Assembly: GCF_036417845.1 (NCBI RefSeq)
Contig: NC_089979.1
Span: forward strand, 45,764,775 to 45,828,774
Origin: Apteryx mantelli
Lineage: Eukaryota > Chordata > Aves > Apterygiformes > Apterygidae
Direction: 5' to 3'
DNA: 64,000 nt
The notes beneath the pieces are model-generated. The model did not search any database. It was not told the origin of the DNA and saw nothing but the letters and a program-made list of their open reading frames with translations. Of this stretch, positions 24,301-39,300 are shown in pieces (position 1 is the stretch's first letter; each line of letters opens with the position of its first letter). The position numbers and the translations under genes are program-made.

Positions 24301-27300
24301 GCGCTCACTGAAATGACTCAGCAAGCAAGGAACACATTTATTTACTGGAATATAAAGACCAAGAGTCCAACCCTACTGCAAATTATAATTTAATTTATCC
24401 TGTATATTATAAACACAAATTTTTGCTAAGCTCATTGCCCTCTGCATTTTCTTTGCCTAAATAAACAAATACACCTTGCAATTGAATTTTTAGCTTATCT
24501 TCTTGCCTTAAGTTATGACTAAACAGTACTTTGGGCCTCGTCACTTCAAAACACAATTTTTAAAATCTTGGAAGAAAATCTAGGGTGTCTGAATATGCAT
24601 GCTTTGGAGTGGCACAGTACATGTGTTAATGAGAATTGTAGTTACGATCTCTATATGAATTATTAAAAGTTTCACATTTAATATCTGACTTACAGTTAAA
24701 GATCTGTTAAAAAACATGTATATCTGATCCCATCAAAATGACAAGGACCACAGAATCACAGAATCACAAAATCATAGAGTTTGGAAGGGACCTCTGGAGA
24801 TCATCTAGTCCAGATCATCTAGGCCAGACTCTCTGTTAATGGAAACTGGCATTGCAGGCAATGCAGGTCTGTTCAACTGACTGAGGTACACCACTTTACA
24901 ACAGTTGAGTCTCTGACCCTGAAGAATGGAAAGAGAAAAAGGTTGATTACTTACTCAGTCTTTCTTAATTGCCTTCTTTGCAGAAGCATCTTGAGCCATT
25001 CCTTTACCTGATGCTGTACCAGCACAGAAAAAAAAAAACTTTTTGCTTTCAGAACATGGGGGCAATTCTGCTAAAATTTGTTCTCTTAAGAATTTCAGTG
25101 TGACTCTTAGAATAGTTTAATTGTAATCTAAGTCCAAAGTTGGGGTGGGGTGTCATAACATAATTGAAATATCAGTACAAGTCCAGAAAGAATCTACTGT
25201 ATCAAGATGAAATAAAACAATAACAGAAATCTTATGTCAGTTATGAGACTGACAATATGCCAGGATTATGCCATTACTCTTTAGGCATGGTATTACACAG
25301 CCAGCATAGAATAAAATGACATCCAAAGACAGTGGGTGATGCAAGACCAGATGATGCAAGATCAAGAAGAGTTTGTCAAAACTGCATAAAGGGATCAGGG
25401 TGATACAAATTAAGTCAGTGGAAATCTCTGAAGAGATCATTATGAAAAGTCAAATAAATACAACTGTTTCAAACACACATGGCTGATGTTGCAATACAAA
25501 AAAATCAAAGAAATGCTGACAGCCAACTTTGTCGCATCCTGCTCTAGTAACACAGTCTTACTGCTCTACAACAGAACCTGAAGCATGTTTCATGTCTTGG
25601 GAAGATGTTGTTTGATCATAATAGGCTCCTTATCTAAACAATTACTGTCTATTTTATGATATTGGAATTTGTATCATCACTCCATAGGATGTTTTACCAG
25701 TTAGCACACATATTTTCTGCCCCATTCTCAAAGAGACAGCCTGGTCTAATGGAGTGTGTCACTGATACAGGAGTCAGGAGACCTGGGTGCTCCATGAAGC
25801 TTTCCTGCAGACTGGGTCTGTGATCTAAAGCAATTTTTTACACCTCTCTGTGTCATTTCAGCTCCAGCATTCCTTTGTGGACTTTTTCACTTACACGGGA
25901 AGCTCTTTGGCACAGGATGTTCTCATCTGTTGTGTTTGTACAGTATTTAGTACAGATCTCAGCTGGGTCTCTGTATGCTACTGCAATACAATAATGAGAT
26001 GACCTTAAGAACATGCTGGGGGATGGCAGTCATCTCCAATAGCCTAGCCTCTGACTGCTGGATGCTCCAGGGGAAGCCAACGCATTCAATACAAGGACTG
26101 AAAATTGCACTTCCTTCTAGTACCTGGATCACCGGGGAGCAGAAAATTGTAGGCCACAGGGCCTTTGTGGTGACTCATATCTCCATGTCAGAGCTGTCAG
26201 GGAGTGTGGGCCATGTGCAGGCGCTACGACTCACTCTGTGTTCTTTTAAGCTATACCTTAGACCATGCCATACCTCACTTGTTTGTTTGCTGTTATACGG
26301 ACATCAAAGAAGTACCACCTCCCTTACAAGTCATTGGTGTTCCAGCCACCATTGTGGACCCAGGATCAAGCACCATGACTTTGCACCCAGGAAGCAGTAT
26401 GCTTTGGTGGCTTCTAGGCTCTACACAGACGCTTCTGAGGAAAAAGTTCGTAAACTTGGGGTTTCTTCTGCTACTGGGAAGCCCTGAAGTGACTCTACTA
26501 AGCTGTTTTTAAGGCGGGTTAGTACAGAAGATAGCTCCAGTCTCAGAAATCTTTGAGACAGGATAACATGTAGTACAAAGCCTGTGTACAGCAGGGTTGA
26601 TATAAGTGGGCTGAGGCAAGTCACCGAAAAGCCTTCTGCTTTCACGCGTGAATGTTAGCATTCCTTAAAATACTGCTTTTTTCCTATGTGGAGACTGAGA
26701 TCCTGGTTCAGGGCTGCTCTACCATGGAGGATCTTCAAAGACATCTTAGAGGAAATTTTGGAGTGAAATATCTGTTTTTTAAGCCACTTTTTATGTAACT
26801 TGTCCCAGAAGTGAAAGATCCTAATGGTTCTGTGTGCTGGTGAAAGAATTTGCCTATGTGACAATCATTCAGACATATGATATGAAGGAAATACATTACA
26901 GACAGTAAGCATTAAATCATGAAAAGCAAATCGTCCTATTGAAAAGTTCCAGAGCTTAAGATTTTGATCCTTAAATCATTCACATAAAACTCTTAGTGAT
27001 ATCTTCTGGGGATAGGGATTTTTCCTGAGAACAGGAAATCTAATGATAGGATCAGACCTGATGCACATGTTACAACAAGCACTAGCAGTATTCCTAAACA
27101 AAAAGTAAAATTGAGGTTTTTTTCTATAATACCTGAGAGAACTAAGATTGCTATGGTGTGAACCAAGAGACTGTTTTCCCAGTGTGGGATTATGTAATAA
27201 AACCAAGAGCTCTCTCTCAAGCAGATAAGCTGAGTCAAGTAAGGGTTATTTCCTCCTTACTGCAGCTGCTAGTGCCTATTCCCTTTTTCTTTTCCTCTCA

Positions 27301-30300
27301 GTTCTGATTCAGGAACATCTCTTCTGTTCACATCATCCCATAACTGAAAACCCAGAGTCTTCTGTGCCTCAAGAGAGCACAGGAGACAGCAGATAACAGA
27401 ATGACTTTTTTGACTACTGGATGGGGCTGTATTAAAGAGTTGTGAACTATTGATGTGCTTGTACAGTTTACATGAGTTTCACACTCAAATGTTGTGGTGT
27501 TTCTGTGCAAGACTCAATGGCTGTGGTGGCCTCTTATGAAGGTAGGCATAGCATCAGCATCCTAAACATCAGCATCCTGCCAGATCATCCAAAGAACAGG
27601 AGTAGAACTTCCATAAAGAGCTAGTGAAAGACACTACAAAATATTATTATACTGAACAGTTGCTTTCAGTTAACTGGCAGGAAATAAAGCTGTCTTAGGA
27701 GTAATAAAGCCTTGAGTTCATTCCTCAATATTCATCCTCTCATTTTTCTACATAGTCTATTTTAGTGGCTCACATCCTTTCCTATGGAGAAAGCTCTATG
27801 GAAAGAAAACCATGGCAAGAGAAGTTGGATGTGGAAATAGGGAGAGAAAAAAATCTCTTTAGGCATCCCCTTGAAAAAATTGCAAGGGCAGTGCAGATCT
27901 TGTAGGAGAAGGTCTTCTGCCCCAGGAAAAAAAGGATCTTTGAAATTTTTGTTTTCATTGTGGCAAAAGGTCCCTGAAATTTAAATGGATTCAAGGAATC
28001 TACAGAAAACCCACAGACCTCGATATCTGCATTAGGCTCCATTACATTCCCCACAGCTGAAACTCAACTACCAAAGACTTTGTCATGCTCGTGTGATGCA
28101 GTGGCTCCATGAGGGAATGGCTTAGAAGAGATAAAGTAGTGTGTGGCTTTATTGCTGTTGCAGACTAGTTTCTGCAGAGCTGGAAAAGGAGCAGATGCTT
28201 ACCATGTCTTTCTTGTCTTGTTCTCTGCTCTTTCCGTGTTTCCACCAGCATGTATTGTGGTGAGGTCATGAGGGCCCTGAGTGCACCAACAAGCTCTCAA
28301 AAGTCTCATGTCTGTATTCCTTCCACTGAGGAAGGAAATGTGTATGTTCTCATGTCTGTAAATAGACTTAGGCAGTATGATGTGGCCCACGACTCTTAAA
28401 TAACAACTAGGGCAAAGCATTTGCCTCACTCTTTGTGTTGAATAATCATGAAAAGATATTTTTTCCAGATTCAAAAAAACCCTTCCATTAAAATTTAATT
28501 TTGACAGTGCAGTTACATTAGCCCAACCAAAGAGTCTCATTAACTTGTGTTACAGATGACCATAACAATCAGGGTTCAATAAATGGATTTTTTCATAGAT
28601 TCACCAATCAAAATTATATTAATTAAAGTAATGTAAAATAGTAACTTCACATCTTCCATAACATTAACATTCAGACATCAGAAAATAAAGTGAACAAAGA
28701 CATTTATATCCAACCACACACATTAAGTACAAATCACAGAAATGGCATATGAAGCAGTACATTTTAGTACAAATATGCATAGCAATAATCAATGATTAAA
28801 CTGAAAATCTGGGGGCAAGTCTCAGCCATACTTGTGCCATCCTCCAGTCTGCAAGTTGACAATGTGCAGATGTTTGCATCTACACACCGGCACATGTAAG
28901 AAAATCATTACTGGGCACTCTTTACCTAAGGAAACATCTGCTTATATTCTTTCAGGTGGGTTCTCCAGTCAGATACTGTGCTGTCACTTGAAGGATGCTG
29001 TAGAAGTGGCATGCAAGGGCTACGTTTATAGTCTGGTACAATTCGACATGGTCTTAATAGGAAGTTGAAGGTTCAGCTCTGTTGCTTGCATCATTCCTCG
29101 CATGTTGAGGAACTTATGCTAAAATGCTCATGGATTTCACTGCCACCCTGTGCTTTTATGAATGACACTAATGCAGGTTTTTAGAAGGCTCTCTCTTTGG
29201 AGAGAGTAAAATCACAAATACTTCTGCTGAAACCTAGATAGCCTTACTGATCTCAGAACAGTCTTGAAGGTTACAGAAATGAATGACAAAACTAGTGTTC
29301 AAAACTCTGAATTGCCATAAAAGCAGATTAGATCTGTCCAGTTTCTTTCTTTCTCATTTTCTGGAATTATGTTAGAAAATGTTTTATAGTTTCTCTTCCT
29401 TGATCTCTGTTTCTTGTTTTCTTTTTATTGAACCTGCTTCTTTCATGTTGTAGAGGCAGAAATAACACAAAATTGGAGGCCGGGGAATGACCCAAACCCT
29501 GTTCTCTTCTCTTTATTAAAATGCTTTGGAGTATATGATCAGTGTAATTTTAAAGAGCTGTTCATTATAGAATGGCCCCAGGTTAAGGTCCTGTGCCACC
29601 TGTAGGTGAGCACTCTAGGACATTAAGGAGGCAGATCTGTCCAGCTTATTTCTAACTGCCTTCACTTTGAGTCCATGAGCCATTAGTGTCTGATTTTTGT
29701 CAGGGAAACCAGAGAAGTACATACATACATGAAGCTGTGAGATAGACTTGCTCACACAGAATACTCTGTAGAGCAGTGTTTCGCATTCAGAGACACAGTC
29801 ACAAAATAAGCTCCACCTGTATGAATCACCAAAATGAGACATCGGTCATGGCTGAGAGTAAGTGATGGATAACAGGTACTCGCTGCAGGGGCTTTTGCTT
29901 TCACTCCCTCCATCACTGGCAATTCCATAAGCCTGTAAACTTCCGCAGGTTTTCTGTTAATGCCAGGGGATGCAGTGCCCTTCAGACAATCTACTTCATT
30001 TATCTTAGACGTCTGTGTTGGAATGGAACCGATCACTTCCTGGAGGTGCTTCTCTCTCCATTGACTAAAAAGAAAGCCTGCATGACAGCTGCAAACTAGC
30101 TGTCTTAAGTTTTAGATGATGAGTATTAATTAGAGCGAATCCCAGCCTCGTATATCTAAGGCAGCTGCCTAAAGTTAAATGATATGCAGAACCCTATTTC
30201 TCATGCACCCTCTTGGGTTTTGCTTCCCCCAGTCCCATATAACACTAGTTCACCACCTTATCAACATGCATCGTACAGTTTACTTAAAAAACGTAGCCAG

Positions 30301-33300
30301 CTATAGAGAAACTACACAATCTTATTGCTGGAAATAAGTATTTGTCTGCCCCTTCTCATTCTGGCTGTGGCTGCAGCCTTCCTTACCTGTCATTTCGAGT
30401 ATTTGTAGAGTGAGACTAGAAGCCATAATCTAGTTTCTTGTGCTCTCTTACAAAGATTTCACCGACAAAACAGTTAAAAAAAGACTTAAAAATCAGTGAA
30501 AATGTTTTTAAAAATCAGTGGAGATTAATCAGAATTGTATATAAAAGACTGAGAAAACACCAAAATATGAATCAAATGCAGACCGGATCAACCTTTTTAT
30601 AGGCCTGAGTTGGCTTACTTCTATTAGGAACCAATAACAGTTACAACCACACAACACTATTTCATTTGACAGAAAAGAAAGCAGCACATTATCCAAATGT
30701 ATTACCAAAAAAAAAAAAAAAAGTACTGGCCAACAGATTATGTGTTTTGGTATCTGCAAAATAACATGGCTTTTTGTGACTAAAAGCGTTGCATTAACAA
30801 ACCAAAAACTCTAGCACTTCAAAGGGAGCATTAACAAAGTGATATTTATAACAAACCACTTTGTCAATAACATCCCTGAGAAATCAATGTAAAGGATGGC
30901 TGTAGTAGGTCTTCTGTATCTTTCATTTGATGCTTCATCTAATCTTATTTCTTACTCTGGCAGTCTTTTCCAAATCAGAAAAAAGAAGTGGGATTTCTGT
31001 TCAGTAACTAGAATTCATCTCAGAAAGCTGACTATTTCATGGGTACCTGACAAGGGAACATAGGGCTGAGCTGTGTTATGAATTCCACATTCTGACCATG
31101 GGCACTGTGATAGTTTCTGTTTCCCCTCCAGGTGAGCAAAACCTCAAGCAACTAGTTGGCTAGGAGCTAAAGGTGGGACTTGAAGTGTCAAAAAACGATA
31201 ACAGTTTATTATTTGTGGACTGCATTCAGTACGGCAAAAGGAATTAACAGATTTGCATTCATCAAATGTTAATTATAAGTAACATTTATGCTTATCTCTC
31301 TGCTTTTGTGTGTTAAAAATAGTCTTGATTATGAATAATGGTCTCTGCTGTGACATAGCAATCTGTCCTAACTGTGCTTTGCCAAGGAACAAAATGTGAC
31401 CCAAATTGCCCATGGCCCCTTAGTCAGCACAGATTTTCATATTGCAGGGTATTCTGTAAAAATTCCTTATAGCTATTTGATAACATATGAGAGCAGACAG
31501 GGTGGTTATACCAGTGTTTTCCCTAATCCCCATATTTCTACCAGCAGCAAATAACTGGTTGCTGACTTTTATTAATAGCAGCTGTAGGACTCTTCCCTAC
31601 CAGCTTCACTTAATGGGCAAGTGAATGGCTAGCATTGGACTGGTTTTCTTGTTAATGGAGAAATATGGGATGTATCTGAATAAGCACCTCATTTGAGGTC
31701 AGAGAGGGCTTTTGAAGTGAATCATCAATACCTCCCAACTGACCATGCTTGGGTTCACACTGCAGAGCAGTCTCGGAGTGCACAAACTAATTTGCTTGAG
31801 AGGTAATGAAACTGGAAGATGTGCTCTAGCATTGCATCTGCTGTGCTCCAACCATGAACGGTCGTACAGCCCATGGAACCAAATTAGTCTGAAGAAAAGA
31901 CCCATAAAATATATACAACATGGGCATTGAATCTTTAGAACTGTTTCCCTCCACAGACCCAATCCTCCTATGCTTCACTGCTTGCTAATGCAGATGTGTA
32001 GCATTGATGCTCTTGAAAGCCTCTGGGAGATCTTATCTAGATCGGCAAGTAAAGAGTCCACAAAGAAGGAGCATGGAAATGCTCATCCAAAGCAGGCAGT
32101 GGTTTCACAATGTTTAAAACATAGCTATTAAAAGTAATGACAGAATTTTCAGAAAGTGGCAAGATCAGCTTAAAACCGTGATATTAAGGAGATGCATTTG
32201 GGTCTCATTTAGAAACACTCATGCATTCATGAGTTTCAAACCAATCTGAGATTCTACTTCTCTGAGGTTATCAAAGCTTTTAGGGGCATTGGATAAAGTT
32301 TCTAAGCCTTTCTCTGCAACTGTGAATATGCAAAATTTACTTAAAAAAAAAAAAAACAGATGAGGTTCTGAAATAATCACAAAACTTAAGAATTTAAGAT
32401 CTGTAAATACCAGGATATTCACAGCAGAACTGTAAGAATTGCCAATATTAAAATCCCTTTTAGTTTTAGCAAAAATCTGTGTGCTGTTCCTGCCTGACTT
32501 TAAAGCATTTAATGCATCTAAATATTTAAAACTTGTTATACAGGACTGAGAAGATTCTCTTGCAGTCTTTTGTCAACGTTGTTCTTTCCTGGTAATTTGC
32601 CTATCAAAGCTTTTGTATTATTGCGATTAACATCATTTACTTTCCTTCATTTAACTTGCAGAGTTAATGCTGTGATACGTACTCTGCATGACTGCACAAG
32701 GAGCTATATAATTAGCAAGCCAATTGTAACACATTTGGGAAATAAACTTTGTCACAATCACTGATTCTCTTTACCAGTTTTTAAAAGCTTCACTATAAGA
32801 GACATCATTTTTGTGTCTATTTCAATTATGCACCGGGGTCCTGTGCATGTTGCATGGATGTAGTGCAGTTGGCCTTCTGGCCTAACACTGACGCTTTTTT
32901 AATGTAAAAATGTTGCCTTCTGAGAAAACATGCTTGCATGGTTGCAACACTAGCTCCTTAGGCCTTCACAAACCACAGTTCAGCTCCCTGTTCAGCCATG
33001 AACTACCTATGTGACACTGGCCAGTCACTCTAATTAGACCACTCACTATGAGAGTCTACTTAGTTGTGACTGGGCTAACAATACTGCTTCATTTTTATGT
33101 ATGGCAGTTCAAGAAACAACGGCTGAGTGGTTCAGGGCTCCTGCTGTGCAAGGCTGCCAAATATGCTGTTCTTTGTCTAGTCAAGGGGGAGAAGTGATCA
33201 CAACGCTGATGCTGGACACCTGAGGAAGTCTGTAGGTCTTCAGTTCCCTGGAGGCCCTCAGCCCTTAATCCGCCAAATGGCAAAATGGTATTTATCGACA

Positions 33301-36300
33301 CTGCAGATATACAATATGTTACATACTCTCACAGTGGCTGCCTGAGGCAGAATAGGAATCCTTTCCTGTGCTTTGCCATATTATCCACATGCTGTTTGGT
33401 TTCCAGGGTTGCAGCAGCGTCCAGAATGTGCCGTGCGTATTCAAGCCAAGTTCTAACTGTGGTTGAAGGACTTTCTAGGGCAAATAGAGACTAAATCAAT
33501 ACCATGAAAAAAGAAAATGTAATGCTTGTAAAGCATGGAAAGTCATCCTAATTCTGTTAGTGACCAGAATGAAAAAGGACAGCCACCGTGCTTTCAGTGC
33601 AGCTATTGTACTGACAGGAGAGAGAGCAGAGCACGTTCTTATCTTTCTCAAGCCATGTTTTGCAGATGACAAGCTGGGAGAACAAACACCTTTCTCTAAT
33701 TGTTTTAGATGCTGTTAGAAAACAAGAAATATTCAATGTCAAGCAAAGATAAAAAATAATAACAAAGGCCCCAAAAGGCAGGATCCCTATGACACCTCTT
33801 TCTAAGTCTCTTTCTATAAAGATATCTCAAGGTTATGTTGTAGCAATAATTCAAGCTTTCAAGAATGTTTAGCTTTCAGCTCGTGACACCAATGGCCTTG
33901 TCCTTAACAACCAGAAGTCTATTTTCTGTATGTTCAGCAGCCTCTCAGGGAACATGCAGGTCCAGGTGTCTTTGGGTAGACTGCTAAAGTTCTCCTCCAG
34001 TGCACAAAGCCACAAGGTCCCATATGTTCCCACTACACAACCTGACTGCTGAACAGGGTGCAATTTGGTGGTGTGGGCAGCTGGTTGGAGAAGCCCTCCT
34101 CAAAGGACAATCTACACAACTGTGACTGTGGGCCTGGAATTAAGCATGCTCTTAAATGCTTTGTGGGATGAGGGCCTAAATGAACACTATCTGGCAACAC
34201 TATTAGAGCTGGGAACACTTCCTTAACCATTTTAATTTCTGGAAATTTCTCAGAGGATTCTATTCACTGAGGAGTGAATCCACTGAGCATTTCATGGGAT
34301 ATGAATAAATGTTCTTATAATGTTCCTGACTGACAGGAAGATGGAAAGCATCAGCGATTGGCACATTTCTGATAAGTCTCTCTGAAATTATCTGAATGGC
34401 TATCAGACTTTTTTGGTGCAAACTTTAGATTATGCTTTTCATGATACCAATATGCTTAACTATTAACAGGCATCAGTTTGGTGTCATTTTTCTCTCCAGA
34501 GGATTTTTGAGTTATTCTGTGCAAGTTTGTACTTATGTATTGAAAGAAGTACTTGTCACTCCAGGCTTCAGTGACAACCTCAATTCACTGAAAGCAGTCT
34601 TGATCTGAGATGTTGGCTTCCGCCAATGGTTTGTGTAAAGCTGTATGTCTTTTGGGTAGATTATCTAGTGTCCCATGATTAGGACCTCCCCCTCACACCG
34701 ATGCAAAGCTTAATTAGCAGCTCATTCACTAACAGTTAGAAATCTAGTCCTGAACTGATGTATCATTCAAGCATCACTCAAATACCACTGCCTTGAACAC
34801 CACGTAAAGACTCTCAAGTCCTCATTACCCTCGGGTCTTTCTGAGTAGGAAAAAATCAAAAGACAAAAGAGCAGCCATGAGAAAGGCTAAATGACAATTT
34901 CATATGTATCTACTATTTGAAGATCAAAGGAATGTCCTGATTTTCTTTCAGTGATATCAAGGATTAATTTGGTCCAATCTGTTAATTCAATGCTTTCAGT
35001 CACATTTATATTTTAAGCCATGTTTTCACATGCTGGCAGCAAATTTGTGTCTTCCTCTGTAGCTGCAATTTCAATAGTAGCAGGGATTTGTGTGTGCCAG
35101 CATAGTTTCTGGAGCAGTCCCAAATATATATAGTTTATAGAGTGTGGTCAGTGGCTATGGTATTGCACCAGGACTCGGGGGAGCTGGTTCTAGTCTGGGA
35201 TCTGTCATTGATCTGCCAAGCAACTTTCTGTTTTCTCAGTTATATACTGGGATGATAACAACTGTAAAGAGTGAATGCAAAACATATAATGGTTAAGTAT
35301 TGGTATTGCCATTTCTAGACCAACTCTTCCTCAGTCTGTGACAGAACTCTGTAGCCGTTACTGGACTACAGACTATATAGTAAAGGTAAGTCATAAGGGT
35401 ATTTATTGTATCAGATGATGTACACTAGAACTGAATATGGAAGCAAATTATTTTGGCCAGTAAGTGCAGAAAGAAAAGCTCTTTTTGTCTCAAGTAGTTA
35501 TATATATTAAGGACATCATGCTAAGGATTTTATAAATTTATCCTCATTTCTGGTTTTATTTTTAATTATCTGGATAACATTTTCATTTGTAACAGATAAT
35601 GTCGTTAGGATCTGCCTATGCTGCAACACATGGGCATCATTTTGGAACTCTTCTCAATTGCATTTGGATATGTCATAGAATTTATAAGAGCTTCATTTCT
35701 CTCCACCTGCCAGGAGACAGTGGGGTCATAGCACTATTCCAAAATTAAATACATTTTCTGGTAGCCAGATTCACTTTCTATAAACTAAAAAGGACTGTGT
35801 ACGTTAGAGCCAAGGCTGAGGTCATGTGGGAGATCAGAAGCAGTCTCCACAGTACTGAGCATCTCATATTTGTCAAATGATAAAGGCTTCGTGTTTAGAA
35901 GAAATAGTTGAAAGTAAACATCCCAGAGAAATCTGCCGGGTGGATGATACAGCAGATTTGCTGGTCACTAGCCAGTCGTCTCAGTTAGATGCTCACTAAG
36001 GAGAAACTGGGAAAGTGAAGTGTGCTAACAAGGTCTATTGTTTCAGCTTACAAGGAAAAGATGAAGGAGCTGTCCATGCTCTCTCTGATCTGCTCTTGTT
36101 TTTACCCTGAACCTCGCAATATGAACATCTATAAGTATGATGGTGAGTAACTTTCACTGGAAATCATCTTGCATGTCAGATAATGTGCTCGCCCTGGGAA
36201 ATGACTCAGTTCACTCTCCCAGTATCTAATGTTAGTCAGTCAATATTTTGCTGATTTAACAATTCATTTGTTGTTTTTGACTATCACCTTCTATTGACTG

Positions 36301-39300
36301 GGTATTACCCATGATGCTGGATATTTGTTGCTAATAACAACGACCTAAACTGTTATAGCAAGCTCTTTAATACTGAGCTGTACCTTTCTTAGAACTCTGA
36401 GAAATGCATCCCATTTGAGAATTACAGATCTTCACAGCTCACATAATTCTTGAGGAAACCAAGAAAAGGTAAAAGCATGCTTAAAGCATTAATCAGCTTG
36501 GCCATTTCTCTCAGGGGATGTGGAATGACACCAAATCCCAATAAGTTTCCAAAACTACTGTGAATTTTTGTCTTTATAAGATTAAGATATAATTAAACTG
36601 TTACAGATAAAATGGAATGTACCTCTCCTGAGAACAGTTTTCAGCCCATAATCTGCCATTTCATTTAAATTGGCAAAGGCAAAAATGCTAAATCTTTTGT
36701 CTGTACTTCTGATCCTAAACTACTGTCTTTGCTGCTTCTCTCCTCAATACCACTGAAGTATTGACAGGCTTACCATTTCTCACCTTACTGTGCAGACATG
36801 GAAGTTAAACAAATCAACAAACGTGCCTCCGGCCAGGCCTTCGAACTGATCCTAAAGCCACCATCTCCGGTCTCAGAAGCACCACGAACTTTAGCCTCTC
36901 CAAAGAAGAAAGAACTCTCTCTTGAGGAGATCCAGAAAAAGCTGGAAGCTGCAGAGGAAAGGAGAAAGGTATGTTTTCTTTAAAAAAAGTTCATAATTAT
37001 GCCCGACAGTGTACACAGTAACAGCCAAGTTTCATATCTGTTCATATGTTTTCCATTGCAGTCACTGACTCACAGTGTGCCTGAATGGAGAAAAATTAAA
37101 ATCATGTTGAAAGAAACAAATTAATTGGTTTTTTTTCAACAGTTTGCAAGCAAGCTTGCCTTGTTTGGGAATATGGGTCATAAAATAGAAATAGCTTTGG
37201 ACATGAAGCCCAAGGGAGTTCAAATACACATGCTTACTCTGTGGGTGTGAGGGTTGTGTTCAGACCACCTATAACAGTCACTGAAAATCATTGCAACTAT
37301 TCTGGTATCTAAGTTTAAGAGAGGGATATGGGATTCAAACAGCTACTGTCCAGGCTATCAGATGCTGATTCCTTGTGGTGTCCATGGAAATCAGTCACAA
37401 TGTGTAGGCAGCTATAATGTCTGCTTTGTGCACTATGAGGAGTCAGCCCTGAATACAGAGTGCTCCGGACTGTTCGCCACACTCCTGAATGAGGATGCGA
37501 GCATAACACAGCTGCTGAGGGAGGCACTTGTAGCAGGCAGTCTGAATAGTCCTGAAAGTTGGCTTTGTAGGGTTATCTGCAAAGTCTTTTCTTCTTTATG
37601 ACCTTACTCACATTTCATAATTTGTAAGCTTTTCACATAGAGCCTGGAAGGGTCGTTAGACTTTCCTCACAACAGTGTAAACCCTACAGATGCAGGGTGC
37701 ATGCAGTCAGAAGTCCACATTAGCTATTTGGCTTTCACCATGATTGATATGTTGAAGAGGTCTTACTCTGTACCCCTGCTAAACATTCTCTGGGACAGAT
37801 TTTTATTTGTTCCCAGTCAGAACTAACTCAGACTGCTTTTTGGTTTTTGTTTTGGGGTTTTGTCTTGTTTTGTTTTTTTGCAGATCACATAGGTCAGAGG
37901 ATGACAGACAAAGCTGACAAGAAGCTCACCATTGCCAGCCTGATTTTTTTAATCTGAAATTGGTGCTGTATGGGGCAATTTTTTATATGGCGTTGCACCA
38001 GTTGAGGGAATCCGTGGCTGGCTGCAATGGCCACAGAAAACTCCAGACAGGGTAATCCATTGTGCTGGTTAACTCATTTTTCCCTGTGCTGTGGCATAAA
38101 GGTAGAGCAGGGAAGGCCTTTCTATGGCATTCAACTAGTGTTATTTTGTGGCAAATCTGCCCCTGCCAGTTAAATTACTGTGAGATACCCCTTTTATCTG
38201 CTCACAGAAACCCCAGTGGAAGGTATCTGAAAGTAAAAAAAAGTTTAGGTATCTCTGAGCCTTTAGTTTATGTCTTGAACGTTATAATTTGTTACTAAAA
38301 CTAATGTTTATAGAATCTTTTCCAGATATGGGCAAAAATGTCTAGAGAATTTCAGGTACAACAGCTATACCGCAGATACCACATGAAGCAGCTCCTAACA
38401 TAAAAAAGCTCTCCATCCTCCTCTCATTCCTGTCAGGCCGGATCAGTGGGTCACTTCCAACAGCCTCAATGAAGTAATTACACTGGTGTGGGGGGAGATG
38501 CAATCCATTGGAGTTGGTAGATCTGAACTACTGACATTTGCCAAAAATCTGACCTTTATTTTTAACTTTCAGTGAAACCTCACTGTTCTGAAACTCACTA
38601 ATTTGAACAATTCATTTAGCTGAACACTGAAGCATTGCCATATTTGCTATTCCTGCTGCCTTGCTAATGCAAGAATTTCTATTTCTAATTTATAAACATT
38701 AACACTATTGCTTCTTTCAGTTTTACTTCTATATGTTCATTTTAGTAAAAGGACTTGACCATATATGAAAAGAATATGCATTTGCACTAGTACCTATCCA
38801 GCAATATGAGCTTTCACCTGTCCAGATGATGATATGCCCCAAAGACTCTGAATATGTGAAATGCCTCTGTCCTGAGGACAAATACTTAAGTGAAGAAATG
38901 GAGACAGAATGAAATGGCAGCAATTAAGAAGCCCGATATTATGCATATAATTAGTAGGAGATATGAACTTTATGTCCCAGACATTTCATTTCATTGATTT
39001 AGTTTCATTCATTATCTTTTGTTTTTTCCTAAAGGAAAAATCATTAATGGTAATCAGTGATAACAATACAGACATCTGTCATTTCTCCCCCTTCATACTA
39101 TATTCATTTTGAATGAACATATAACTAACTGAGTTATTTTGATAGACAAGATCCTCCACATCATCACTGCAGCAGAAATTGTTAGGAAAGGAACAGAGAA
39201 CAAAGCAGAAAACCTCGTTACATCACCCATAAAATCCCTGGTGTTCTCATATCCCAAGAATTGCCTTGCAGTTTTGGTCTGAAAGACTATAGTGCAGAGA

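Larger units (their letters stand above)
9374..36046 (+). other. STMN2: STMN2 intron 1 (26.7 kb, phase 1)
   Basis: The intron has a GTAAGA donor and TTTCAG acceptor with an upstream T-rich tract. It contains the second CpG island, simple repeats, two CR1 fragments, one CR1/L3-like tail and several MIR-like remnants. The remainder is AT-rich single-copy-looking DNA with no recognisable exon of another gene on either strand. The stretches 10690-14400, 16620-18340, 18410-22240, 26000-35140 and 35275-36046 hold only short random-looking open frames and the small repeats listed. Confidence 0.9.
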
